The notes below the pieces were generated by a model that worked only from the letters and a program-made list of their open reading frames with translations, had not been told where the DNA came from and did not search any database. From contig CAZKNH010000005.1 of the NCBI GenBank assembly GCA_964553875.1, positions 8,019 through 72,018 of the forward strand: DNA of 64,000 bases, given 5' to 3'. Numbering within the stretch: the stretch's first letter is position 1; every line of letters begins with the position of its first letter. A program made the position numbers and the translations under genes. This DNA comes from ZC4RG20 sp964553875. GTDB lineage: Bacteria; Pseudomonadota; Gammaproteobacteria; Steroidobacterales; Rariloculaceae. Shown here one piece after another: positions 18,686 through 27,245 of this stretch.

Positions 18686-19899
18686 TGACACGGCGGGAGC
18701 TTCTGTTCGTCTCCACCCGTTTTCTTTTCCCGGTCGACTCCGGCGGCAAGATCAGGACCACGCAAATTCTGCGGGGGTTGAAAGGAGGCGCCTTCCGCAC
18801 GGTGCTCGTATCGCCCGCCACGGAGGAGCTTGCCGAGCGCTACCGTCGGAGCCTCGAGGAAGTGTGCGACGAGTTCCATTGGTGGCCGCAGGAGCGACGC
18901 GGACGGGCGTTCCACTACACGCGTCTGCGTCATGCGCTCGGCCGGCTCCCGATCCCGGTACGCACGGACCGGCAGCCGAAAGGCATCGCGCTCGTCGCGC
19001 GGCTGCTCGAGCGTAGGCCGGCCGTCGCGGTGTTCGATTTCGCGCACGCCGCCGTGCTCGCCCCGGAACGATTGCCGTGCCCGTCGGTCGTTTTCACTCA
19101 CAACGTGGAGGCGGAGATCTTCGAGCGGCATCTGCGCGTCGCACGCAACCCGGCGGCAAGGCTCTTTTGGCGGAGCCAGCACGCCAAGATGCGCGCGTTC
19201 GAGGCCGACGCCCTCAAGCGGTTCGACGTCGTCGTCGCGGTTGCGGACCGGGACGCGGAAAGGTTCTCGCGCGAATACGGCGTGCGGAACACGTGCGTAA
19301 TCCCGACCGGGGTCGATCTCGATTTCTTCGGCTATGCGCCGCCCGAGAGCTCCCGGGACGTCGTTTTCTGCGGCTCGATGGATTGGCTGGCCAATCAGGA
19401 AGCGATCGCCTATTTCATGGACGACGTATGGCCGCTCGTCACGGCGCGCCTGCCCGATGCGCGCATGACCGTCGTCGGGCGCGCGCCCCCTCGCAGGCTG
19501 CTCGCCGAAGCCGCAAGGCGCGGGCTCGACTGGACCTTCACCGACTTCGTCGACGACGTCCGCAAGTACGTGCAGGGCGCCGGCGTCAGCGTCTTGCCGC
19601 TTCGGGTCGGCGGCGGCACCCGCCTCAAGGTCTACGAGGCAATGGCCATGGGGACGCCGCTCGTATCGACGGCGATCGGCGTGGAGGGACTGCCGTTGAC
19701 GGCCGGAGAGCACTACGTGCTCGCGGACGACGCCGAGCAGATGGCGCGCGCGGTGACCGACCTGCTCGGCGACGCGGAGCGGCGCCACGCGCTGTCGCGG
19801 CGCGCGCGCGATTACGTCGAAAGCAACTTTTCGTATCGCGTCGCGGCGCAAGTATTCGAGGCCGCTTGCGAGCGGGCGATTGCGCAGCGGACGGCCTGA
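18685..19899 (+). CDS. Glycosyltransferase family 4
   Basis: The start ATG at 18685 shares its A with the TGA of the dehydrogenase. The 404-residue enzyme opens with LFVSTRFLFPVDSGGKIRTTQI, the N-terminal motif of the sugar transferases often found in XrtA/EPS loci. VVFCGSMDWLANQEAIAYF begins the donor domain, and VSVLPLRVGGGTRLKVYEAMAMGTPLVST is the E-containing donor loop of GT4. It is a soluble cytoplasmic-face enzyme by prediction. It is followed by one spacer base and the ATG of the membrane GT2, so the operon 14209-21052 is continuous. The donor sugar is unknown. Confidence 0.85.
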   Translation: MTRRELLFVSTRFLFPVDSGGKIRTTQILRGLKGGAFRTVLVSPATEELAERYRRSLEEVCDEFHWWPQERRGRAFHYTRLRHALGRLPIPVRTDRQPKGIALVARLLERRPAVAVFDFAHAAVLAPERLPCPSVVFTHNVEAEIFERHLRVARNPAARLFWRSQHAKMRAFEADALKRFDVVVAVADRDAERFSREYGVRNTCVIPTGVDLDFFGYAPPESSRDVVFCGSMDWLANQEAIAYFMDDVWPLVTARLPDARMTVVGRAPPRRLLAEAARRGLDWTFTDFVDDVRKYVQGAGVSVLPLRVGGGTRLKVYEAMAMGTPLVSTAIGVEGLPLTAGEHYVLADDAEQMARAVTDLLGDAERRHALSRRARDYVESNFSYRVAAQVFEAACERAIAQRTA

Positions 19900-19900
19900 C

Positions 19901-21052
19901 ATGAGCGCACTCGAGATCGCATTCTGGGTCCTCGCGGCTACCGTCGTCTACGTGTACGCCGGCTACCCGCTGCTCCTGATCTGCCTGCGTGTGCTGCTCC
20001 CGAGGAAGCCGGTCCAGGCAGGCAGCGTGGAGCCGCACGTGACGCTCGTGATCTCCGCCTACAACGAGGCAGCGGTCATCGAGAAGAAGCTCAGCAACAG
20101 CCTCGACCTCGACTACCCGCGCGATCGGCTCGACGTGCTGGTCGTGTCCGATGCCTCGGACGACGGCACGGACGAGATCGTCGCCGGATTCGCGGATCGG
20201 GGCGTGCGGCTGATCCGGATGCCCGAGCGCGGCGGTAAGACGCTCGGCTTGAACGAGGCCGTGAAGAACGCGCTCGGCGAGATCGTCGTGTTCTCCGACG
20301 CGAACGCGCTCTACCGTCGCGATGCCATCCGCATGCTCGTCCGCAACTTCGCCGACCCGGCGGTCGGCGCGGTGATCGGCGAGTCGACCTACTCCGCTGC
20401 TACCAACGATTCCGAGCAGACCGAGTCGTCGTATTGGCGCTACGAGACCGCCATCAAGCGCCTCGAGTCCGACCTCGGCTCCGTGGTCGGCGGCGACGGC
20501 GCAATCTACGCGATCCGCAAGAGCTGTTACTGGCCGATGCCCGCGGATGCACTATCCGATTTCGTGAATCCGCTGCAGATCGTCCAGCAAGGCTACCGTT
20601 GCGTGTACGAGCCAGCCGCCGTCTCGGTCGAGGAAGCGGCCGGCAGCTTCGACAAGGAGTTCCGGCGCAAAGTACGCATCGTCAACCGCGCCTGGAGGGC
20701 GATGGTCCGGCTCCGGCATCTGCTGAATCCGTTCCGCTACGGCCTGTTCTCGCTGCAATTGTTGTCGCACAAGGTGTTGCGCTGGCTCGTCCCGGTATTT
20801 CTTCTGGCGCTCTTGGCGGTCAACGTCGCCCTCGCGCGGACGCAGGCGCTGTACGCTGCGGCGCTCGGGCTGCAGATCGCGTTCTACCTGCTTGCGGCGG
20901 TCGGCTACTCGTTGCGGCATTCCGGCCGCATGCCCTTCTTCGTCTCGATTCCGTTCTACTTTTGCCTCGTCAACGTCGCATCGCTCCGGGGCGTGATCGA
21001 TGCTTACCGCGGGAGGTCGTATACGATTTGGACGCCCGCGCGGACCGACTGA
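19901..21052 (+). CDS. Membrane glycosyltransferase family 2
   Basis: The ATG at 19901 starts 1 bp after the previous stop; the earlier in-frame ATG at 19880 is inside the upstream gene. The 383-residue protein has an N-terminal span (IAFWVLAATVVYVYAGYPLLL), then a GT2 domain: LVISAYNEAAVIEKKL, VVSDASDDGTDEIV, a SDANALYRRDA acidic motif and VGGDGAIYAIRKSC. A QxxRW-like segment (KVRIVNRAWRAM) follows, then three or four C-terminal spans (LVPVFLLALLAVNVALA, LGLQIAFYLLAAVGYSL). This layout is that of processive or membrane-embedded transferases (PgaC/NdvC-like). It could polymerise or add a sugar at the membrane. Confidence 0.85.
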   Translation: MSALEIAFWVLAATVVYVYAGYPLLLICLRVLLPRKPVQAGSVEPHVTLVISAYNEAAVIEKKLSNSLDLDYPRDRLDVLVVSDASDDGTDEIVAGFADRGVRLIRMPERGGKTLGLNEAVKNALGEIVVFSDANALYRRDAIRMLVRNFADPAVGAVIGESTYSAATNDSEQTESSYWRYETAIKRLESDLGSVVGGDGAIYAIRKSCYWPMPADALSDFVNPLQIVQQGYRCVYEPAAVSVEEAAGSFDKEFRRKVRIVNRAWRAMVRLRHLLNPFRYGLFSLQLLSHKVLRWLVPVFLLALLAVNVALARTQALYAAALGLQIAFYLLAAVGYSLRHSGRMPFFVSIPFYFCLVNVASLRGVIDAYRGRSYTIWTPARTD

Positions 21053-21167
21053 GCGCGCCGGGAAGGCCGGGCCGTTCACGGAACGCCCGGCGATCTTGTG
21101 CTATGTTCGACGGGTTCCGCAGAACGCGAACCGGGCCACACCCTCGATGGACCGACGGTAGAGCGCG

Positions 21168-22487
21168 ATGACGCCATATCTGTTTCTGCTCGGCTTTGCC
21201 GTGGGGACGGTGCTGACGATCGTCCGCCATCCCGTTTGGGGCCTCTATACCTACCTTTTCACCTTTTATATGGCGCCGGCCTACACGTGGTGGCGCAACG
21301 ACGTGCCGGATATCCGGTATCTCGCGATCATCGGCGCGATCACGCTGATCGCGACGCTGCGCCTGCCGCCCGATCCCAACCGCCCCAAGTGGCATCAGAC
21401 GACCATTGCCAAGCTCTACCTCGCTTTCGTCGCCTACTGTTGGCTGCAGATGCTCTGGGCCGTGGACAAGGATTGGCAGCTCGAAGGCGCCGCCATGTTC
21501 ACGAAGCACGCCGTGGCCTTCTACCTGTTCTACCGGCTCGCAGACTCGCTCGATCGGCTGCTTACGATCGCTCTAATACACGTCATCGGCTGTGCGTGGT
21601 TCGGCTATCAGGCGCTCGGCGCCGGATCCGGCCGGCTCGAGCAGATCGGCGGGGCGGTCGCCGGCGCCAACGAGCTCGGCATGCACCTCGCGACGGGGCT
21701 CCTGTTCGGCGGGATCATGCTGTTCGCGGTCCGCGGCGTGCGGCGGATCTTCACGTTCGGCTGTCTGCCGCTGATCGCGAACTGCCTCGTGCTCACCGTC
21801 AGCCGCGGAGCGTTCCTCGGCCTCGTCGTTGGCGGGGCAGCCGGCTATCTCGCGGTCCCGAAGAACTTGAAGAAGATTTACATCGGCTGCGCGATGCTCG
21901 GCGTCGTGCTGTTCGGCATGCTCGCTCACAATGCGCTGATCGAGCGCTTCACCGCCACGTACGCGGCATTCACGGGCGAAACGGATCTCGACAGCAGCGC
22001 GGTCAAGCGCATCGACGTCGCGAAGGCCGGAATCCGCATCGGCCTGGACTACCCGTTCGGTGCCGGATACCGCGGGACCGGCGTGCTGAGCCCGCAGTAC
22101 ATGGACGAGAGCCTGCTCGGCGTAACGGGCGTGCGCACGGCGCACAACAGCTCCGCCGCGCTGTTCGCCGAGCAAGGCTTCATCGGTCTCGGACTGTACT
22201 ACCTGATGATTCTCTGGGTGCTGCGGACGATGAGGCGAATGCGGGCGTTGAGCGAGCTCGGGACGCCTCGAGAGTATCAGCTGTGCATGGCGTTTCTCGG
22301 CGCGTCGCTGCTCTCGACCTATGCGGCGGGGAACTTCTCCAACAACGTCGGCACGGAGACTCAATACTGGTGTCTCGGGCTGCTCGCGGCGGCGTTCGAG
22401 CTGCAGAAGGCTCACCTGCGCAGCAAGGTCACCGCGCCGGCCGAGCAGCAGGTGATGCCTCACACCGGCGTGACGGCTCGAACCTGA
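21168..22487 (+). CDS. O-antigen ligase/polymerase (Wzy/WaaL family)
   Basis: A 439-residue membrane protein with around ten hydrophobic spans and the O-antigen ligase domain (PF04932-like). The opening GFAVGTVLTIVRHPVWGLYTYLF and the TFYMAPAYTWWRND segment match the family of putative ligases tied to exosortase-A loci. The long periplasmic loop carries PFGAGYRGTGVLS and TAHNSSAALFAEQG, including the H-N-S that is conserved in this family and normally near the active site. It would polymerise repeats or ligate the polymer to an acceptor. It follows the membrane GT2 with a 115-bp gap and may be in the same transcript. Confidence 0.8.
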   Translation: MTPYLFLLGFAVGTVLTIVRHPVWGLYTYLFTFYMAPAYTWWRNDVPDIRYLAIIGAITLIATLRLPPDPNRPKWHQTTIAKLYLAFVAYCWLQMLWAVDKDWQLEGAAMFTKHAVAFYLFYRLADSLDRLLTIALIHVIGCAWFGYQALGAGSGRLEQIGGAVAGANELGMHLATGLLFGGIMLFAVRGVRRIFTFGCLPLIANCLVLTVSRGAFLGLVVGGAAGYLAVPKNLKKIYIGCAMLGVVLFGMLAHNALIERFTATYAAFTGETDLDSSAVKRIDVAKAGIRIGLDYPFGAGYRGTGVLSPQYMDESLLGVTGVRTAHNSSAALFAEQGFIGLGLYYLMILWVLRTMRRMRALSELGTPREYQLCMAFLGASLLSTYAAGNFSNNVGTETQYWCLGLLAAAFELQKAHLRSKVTAPAEQQVMPHTGVTART

Positions 22488-22518
22488 GGCGTCACGTCCG
22501 CCGGTCGGCACCACCCGC

Positions 22519-23322
22519 ATGACGCACCGTCGCTCGCTCCTCTTGAAGGCCCTGGGTGCCGCGGCGCTCATCGCGTGCGCCGCGCTCGGGCTTGCCGTTT
22601 CGAGCTCGGCACCGCGGCCGTTCCACGCCGACTTCGAAGACGTCGCGCTCGCCGCGTCGGACTGGCAGATCGACGCACATCCGCGCTGCGCGCTCGCTGT
22701 CTCGTCCGCGCAAGCGCGAACGGGCGCGTCGTCGCTCAGGATCGAAGCGCCCAAGGGTCTGCGGTGCGAGGTCGTTCCGCGGATCGTCCGGCCGTATCTG
22801 GAAAAGCTCGTTCGCGAGCCGTTCGGCCGCGAGCGCTGGTACCGGTTCAGCGTGCTGATCGAGACGCGAGGCGATACGGGGGAAAGCCCCGAGGCGCTCA
22901 CCGACAATACGGTCGTCGCGCAGTGGCACTCCTCACCCGATCCGCTCCTCTCCCGCGAAAGAGGGCGCGGCCCATCGCTCGCGCTGCGCCTCCACGGCGA
23001 GCGGTGGGCCATCACCTACGGCTGGGACACGACCTTCACGTCGCGCAACCCGAGCAGCGACTGGCACTGGGCCGGCGCGGTCACCCCGGGTCGCTGGACC
23101 GACTGGGAGTTCCGCGTGCGCTGGTCGTACGGTGCCGACGGCCTCACCGAGGTCTGGCGCGACGGCGAGCTCGTCTTCCGCCGCGAAGGTCCGAACACCT
23201 ACAAGGACCTTCGCGGCGTCTATCTGAAGCTCGGCCTGTATCACCCGACCGACGATACCGTCGCGTTTTTCGACCGTGTTTCCCTGACCGATCAGCGCGT
23301 CGCGGAGACCGAGCCTAATTGA
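22519..23322 (+). CDS. Secreted heparin-lyase-I-like (polysaccharide lyase) protein
   Basis: The 267-residue protein has an N-terminal hydrophobic segment (LLLKALGAAALIACAALGLAV) acting as signal peptide or anchor. The mature part resembles the heparin lyase I/PL20-like jelly roll (PF14099): FHADFEDVALAASDWQ at the start, WYRFSVLIET, VVAQWHSSPDP, a W-x-F-R-V strand pair (DWEFRVRWSY), and the late NTYKDLRGVYLKLGLYHPTDD. The family cleaves acidic polysaccharides by beta-elimination. I cannot confirm catalytic residues. The 3' end overlaps the convergent beta-helix gene by 8 bp. It may trim the exported polymer. Confidence 0.7.
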   Translation: MTHRRSLLLKALGAAALIACAALGLAVSSSAPRPFHADFEDVALAASDWQIDAHPRCALAVSSAQARTGASSLRIEAPKGLRCEVVPRIVRPYLEKLVREPFGRERWYRFSVLIETRGDTGESPEALTDNTVVAQWHSSPDPLLSRERGRGPSLALRLHGERWAITYGWDTTFTSRNPSSDWHWAGAVTPGRWTDWEFRVRWSYGADGLTEVWRDGELVFRREGPNTYKDLRGVYLKLGLYHPTDDTVAFFDRVSLTDQRVAETEPN

Positions 23323-24727
23323 CCGAGAGCACCGGCGGATTCGGGGGCGCTAACGCCGGCCCTCCGGTCGAATACTCGTACGCGCCCGCGTCGGGCGTGC
23401 CCGAGCGCGGATTTCCGTCACGATCCACGGTGACGCCGGAGATCGTCGTGCCCCGGTCTATCAGCGACGAGCCGGCCTTGAGCCTGTAGTCGTGCTGTGC
23501 GGCCGCGACGAAGTCGCTCGCGGACGCCACGACATTCGTCGCGTGCGATGCCTCGGTCGGCTTCGAGCCGACGAACGCGTTGTTGCGCCAGTCCCAGGTC
23601 CCCGTGCCGCTGCTCGATCCGGCGTTGTGCAGAATCCGGTTGATGCCGTTGCCGAACGTGCTGTTGTAGACCTTCAGATTCTGCACGCCGTCTTCGGCCC
23701 GTATCGCCGTGCCGACGTTGTAGATCACGGCGTTCCGGATGGTCGTGTTCGCGTTGCCGAGCGAGCCGCGCACGCGGAAGGCGATCTCCGAGTCGTACAC
23801 GGTGACCCGATCGAGAACGGCATTGATCTTCTCCTTCAGGTTGAAGACCGCCCTGTTGCTGATCTGCGGCACGGCCGTCCAACCGTAAGCCGTCACGTTG
23901 ACCAGCGTGATGTTCATCCGAATCTCGTTCTCGTAGCCCGACTGCAGCACCTTCGTGTCGATCGCGTTCTCGCCCGGAGAATCGCCCGCACGCCAGCCGG
24001 AGTTGAAGTTCTCCTGGAGCGGCCCCGTCCACAGCACCGAATCCTCGATCCGAATATTGTTCGAGATGCTCCCGGGCACTCGATTCGGATCGACCTGCAA
24101 GGAGTCGCCCGACACGTGATGGATATTCGCCCTGCGGATCGTGAGCCCGTCGGTATTGCTTACGGCGATGCCGTGCGAGTCGTCCTCGCTGCCGAAGGAG
24201 CCGTTCAGGAAGTGATGAATTTCCACGTTCTCGATGAGCAGCCCGTCCGCCCCGTCGATGTCGATGCCGTCGCGGATACCGTTGCGCACCTCGACGTTGC
24301 GAATGATGCTGTTGCGCGAACCGCGAATTCTGATCGCGTCGGACGCGCTCTTCTGATGGTCGACCAGCAAATTTTCGACCACGATATAGTCGCCGCGCAG
24401 AACGATCTCGAAGAGCACCGGATCGGAACCGGTATCCCATGCACCGATCGTGATCGGGCGCCCGCTTGCGCCGCTCCTCTGCACATCGAGCGTGCCGCTG
24501 AAACTCTGGCCTCGTCGAAACAGCACCGAGTCGCCTGGACCGAGCGGCAGCGAGTTCACCTTCGCCACAGAGCGCAGCGCGGCGTTCGTCGCGAGTCCGG
24601 AATTCGAATCGTTTCCGCTTGCGCTATCGACGTAGTACACGGCTGCCGTGGCCGGCGCCTGCCACGCGAACATGACCGCAAGCGAAAGTGCTGCCAGGCG
24701 TACGACATTACGAGACGGTCCCCTCAC
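23315..24727 (-). CDS. Secreted right-handed beta-helix protein (pectate-lyase-like)
   Basis: The GTG at 24725-24727 is chosen because GGAGAGGG lies just upstream; an ATG at 24784 is the alternative and would put a basic leader before the signal peptide. The 470-residue form has a signal peptide (LAALSLAVMFAWQAPATAA), then YYVDSASGNDSNSGL, the usual start of secreted parallel beta-helix proteins. Repeating N-x-x-I/V coil rungs follow (SIIRNVEVRNGIRDGIDI, GLLIENVEIHHF, GLTIRRANIHHVSGDSL). The end has DRDGNPRSGTPDAGAYEY, the closing motif of such helices, and then APPNPPVLSVN. It probably binds or cleaves polysaccharide. It converges with the heparin-lyase-like gene. Confidence 0.8.
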   Translation of the reverse strand: MRGPSRNVVRLAALSLAVMFAWQAPATAAVYYVDSASGNDSNSGLATNAALRSVAKVNSLPLGPGDSVLFRRGQSFSGTLDVQRSGASGRPITIGAWDTGSDPVLFEIVLRGDYIVVENLLVDHQKSASDAIRIRGSRNSIIRNVEVRNGIRDGIDIDGADGLLIENVEIHHFLNGSFGSEDDSHGIAVSNTDGLTIRRANIHHVSGDSLQVDPNRVPGSISNNIRIEDSVLWTGPLQENFNSGWRAGDSPGENAIDTKVLQSGYENEIRMNITLVNVTAYGWTAVPQISNRAVFNLKEKINAVLDRVTVYDSEIAFRVRGSLGNANTTIRNAVIYNVGTAIRAEDGVQNLKVYNSTFGNGINRILHNAGSSSGTGTWDWRNNAFVGSKPTEASHATNVVASASDFVAAAQHDYRLKAGSSLIDRGTTISGVTVDRDGNPRSGTPDAGAYEYSTGGPALAPPNPPVLSVN

Positions 24728-25084
24728 TGTCCCTCTCCACGTCTCCGATGGTGCTCGGATGGTACGGCCGGGACCGAACGACATACCAAGTGTCGCTGAA
24801 TCGATACGTGACGACGATCGAGCAATAGAGCCGAGAACGTTACTTCCTGCAGCGCGAACGACTCAATCGTGAGCCTGCTCACATGCGTCGACTTGCGCAA
24901 TGCCGACCATAGGGAGGGTACAGCGGCGGCGGCCGCAATCGAGCCGGTACGCGCCCGCGGTGCTCCGCCGCGTGGAGCAAGACATAATCTGCTCCGGGAA
25001 CCGGACACATTTCGTGGCTGAGGTAGGCTCCACGGTTTATACTTGCCGCTAGCACCGCGCCCCGGTGCTCGTTCAAGGCAGGAT
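24728..25084. other. Divergent intergenic region with candidate promoter and leader hairpin
   Basis: No gene is visible in these 357 bases. For the rightward transglutaminase-like gene, TATACT at 25038-25043 is a good -10 match, but no matching -35 hexamer is found at 16-18 bp. A perfect 7-bp stem (AGCACCG, loop CGCCC, CGGTGCT) at 25051-25069 would fall at the very 5' end of that transcript and end 15 bp before the ATG. Confidence 0.4.
24731..24738 (-). promoter_or_regulatory. Ribosome binding site deciding the beta-helix start
   Basis: GGAGAGGG on the minus strand is 3-7 bases ahead of the GTG at 24725-24727. The alternative ATG at 24784 has no comparable site, so this supports the GTG start. 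Confidence 0.5.
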
Positions 25085-25921
25085 ATGCTCGCGCATCGCT
25101 TCACTGCAGTTCTCGCTGCCGCCTCAGCTGCGATAGGAGCGATCCTGCTCCTCGTCAACCTGTCGGGCTTTTTCGTGCCCTTGCGCTCGCCGGACGTCGA
25201 CGGCTATCGAGACTTTGCCGGCGTCGAAACGCTGGAATACGGGGAAGCGATTCGCCGCCTCGACGAGATCGTCGAACGCAAGCCGTCCGCCGAGGAGCTC
25301 GTCTACGAGGCCACCCGCGTCTTCCACGAGGGCATCGCCCACATCGCACCCGCGGACGTCGCGAAGAACGGGCTCGAGCACTACCGGATGCGCGTGCCCG
25401 CATCGGAAAACTGGATCCTGTTCGCGCTGAGCTACCTGAAGCCCGACACCTATCGCGACTACGAGTTCTGCGACTATCGGCGTGCGCTCGAGCGCGGCAC
25501 CGGACGGTGCGGACAGCAGTCGCTCGCGCTCGTGTCGTTTCTTTCGAAGCTCGGGATCGAAACTGGCTTCGTGGCGCTCGGCGGCCATGCCATCGCGACG
25601 GCGAACGTCGGCGACGACAAGTGGTATCTGCTCGACCCCGACTACGGCGGCGTGATCCCGTTCGATATCACGGTAGCGGAGCGTGACCCTGAGTCGGTGC
25701 TCCCCTACTACTGGAGCCCGGCCGCCCGCGTGAACGGCCTGCACAAGGCGTACGAGCCCGAGAATCGAGTACGGTACGGCGGACCGGAGGCGCGCTACGC
25801 GCGCGCGTGCCCGATCGAGCAGGCCGCGTACGCGTTGAAGTGGACCGTGCCGGCCCTGCTCCTGTTGCCCTTTCCGTTGCTGATCATGTATCGGCGGATC
25901 GCAAGCCGTCGCGGGATCTGA
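25085..25921 (+). CDS. Membrane-tethered transglutaminase-like protein
   Basis: The ATG at 25085 follows a GGCAGGAT sequence. The 278-residue protein has one N-terminal span (FTAVLAAASAAIGAILLLVNL) and one C-terminal span (WTVPALLLLPFPLLIMY) followed by Arg residues, so the middle should face the periplasm. The middle contains a transglutaminase-like Cys-His-Asp triad: Cys142 in GTGRCGQQS, His168 in LGGHAIA and Asp184 in WYLLDPDYGG. Such domains form, cleave or exchange amide bonds; the substrate here is unknown. A second protein with the same layout is at 29273-30256. It begins a rightward run with a deacetylase 32 bp downstream. Confidence 0.75.
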   Translation: MLAHRFTAVLAAASAAIGAILLLVNLSGFFVPLRSPDVDGYRDFAGVETLEYGEAIRRLDEIVERKPSAEELVYEATRVFHEGIAHIAPADVAKNGLEHYRMRVPASENWILFALSYLKPDTYRDYEFCDYRRALERGTGRCGQQSLALVSFLSKLGIETGFVALGGHAIATANVGDDKWYLLDPDYGGVIPFDITVAERDPESVLPYYWSPAARVNGLHKAYEPENRVRYGGPEARYARACPIEQAAYALKWTVPALLLLPFPLLIMYRRIASRRGI

Positions 25922-25953
25922 CGGCGGCTCGGCCGAATCCCGGTGCGCTCGCC

Positions 25954-26913
25954 GTGAAAACCGCTCTCGCAGGTCAACTTCTGACCGCGCTCAGTCCCGC
26001 CGGGAAACGGGCGAGGCTGATGATTTTCACGTACCACCGCGTGCTCGCGCATCCGGACCCGCTGGTCCCGGCCGGCCCGACGCTCGAACGTTTCAAGCGG
26101 CAGCTCGGCTGGATCAAGAAGTACTGCACGCCGATCGCACTCTCGGAGGGCATCGAACGACTCGTCCGAGGAGACTTGCCTCCCCGTGCCGTCGCGGTGA
26201 CGTTCGACGACGGCTACGAGAACAACCTCACGGTGGCGGCGCCCGCGCTGCGCGAGCACGGAATTCCTGCGACGCTTTTCGTCGCGGTCGACGCCGTCGA
26301 GCGCGGCATCATGTGGAACGATATCCTTCTCGAAGCCGTCCGCGCCGCTTCCGAATCGATCGACGGGCGCCCTGCAGGTCTCGGCGTCCTCCGCGTCGAC
26401 GACGGCAACAGGGTGAAGGTCCTGAACGCGTTGACCGCCGCAGTGAAATACCGGCCCGTGAAGGAGCGACTGGACATCGTTCAGGAGATCTACGCGTCCG
26501 TCTCGACGGTGCCCATAGCCCGTCAGATGCTGCTGCCGGAGCAGCTCAAGGAGCTTCCGGCGTTCGGCTTCGAGATCGGCGCGCACACCGTCAATCATCC
26601 GATCCTGCGAATACTCAGCGACTCCGAGGCGCAGCAGGAAATCGACGACAGCCGCGCCTGGATCGAGGCGGTGACCGGAACGAGGCCCACGCTCTTCGCG
26701 TACCCCAACGGTAAACGAGGCGACGACTACGACGCCCGACATCCGGAAATGCTGCGAGAGCTCGGATTCCGTGCCGCCGTCTCCACGAACTGGGGATGCG
26801 CGAGCCGAAAGTCGCCGCTTTTCGAGCTGCCCCGATTCAAACCATGGGAGGATACCGATTTCGGGTTCGTGACCCGTATGTGCAAAGTGGTAACGCAGTC
26901 GTACCTGCAATGA
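25954..26913 (+). CDS. Polysaccharide deacetylase (NodB homology)
   Basis: The start is a GTG at 25954, 32 bp after the previous stop, giving 319 residues. MIFTYHRVLAHPDP begins the NodB domain; AVTFDDGYENN (Asp85, Asp86) and IGAHTVNHPIL supply the Asp and two His metal ligands. FAYPNGKRGDDYD and a SRKSPLFELPR segment match the later catalytic region. No signal peptide is evident, so it may act on a lipid-linked or nucleotide-linked sugar inside the cell, unless it is exported another way. Family members remove N-acetyl groups from GlcNAc-type sugars. It stands between the transglutaminase-like gene and a secreted protein of unknown function. Confidence 0.8.
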   Translation: MKTALAGQLLTALSPAGKRARLMIFTYHRVLAHPDPLVPAGPTLERFKRQLGWIKKYCTPIALSEGIERLVRGDLPPRAVAVTFDDGYENNLTVAAPALREHGIPATLFVAVDAVERGIMWNDILLEAVRAASESIDGRPAGLGVLRVDDGNRVKVLNALTAAVKYRPVKERLDIVQEIYASVSTVPIARQMLLPEQLKELPAFGFEIGAHTVNHPILRILSDSEAQQEIDDSRAWIEAVTGTRPTLFAYPNGKRGDDYDARHPEMLRELGFRAAVSTNWGCASRKSPLFELPRFKPWEDTDFGFVTRMCKVVTQSYLQ

Positions 26914-27245
26914 GCCGAGGCGCCGCCGTGCGCTCGCCGGCCCGTTCGCGCGGGCGATACTCTCGAGCTTGCCGACGCATCGGGCAGGCGTGCGGAGTCG
27001 TCGAAGGCAGGAAACGGCATGCGGAGACCTCGACCCCGGAGCCCGGTATGTCACGCAGCGAAGAAGCATCGCGGCGTGTGACTCGTTTCACAGACACTGA
27101 AAGCTCGGGCAAGTCGCGGCCTAGCGACAGAATGACACCGTTCGAGAAGCGTCACTACACTCGAAAAGGTCGCAGGCTTTTACCCACGCCGGCGCTAAAA
27201 ATGCGGGAAATATGGTAATCCTCCGGGGCAAATGGGATCGAACAG
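26914..27245. other. Intergenic region
   Basis: These 332 bases hold no credible gene. They are less GC-rich near the right end (CTTTTACCC, GCTAAAAATGCGGG at about 27177-27207), where a promoter for the secreted protein at 27246 is expected, but I cannot identify a clear -35/-10 pair. Confidence 0.35.
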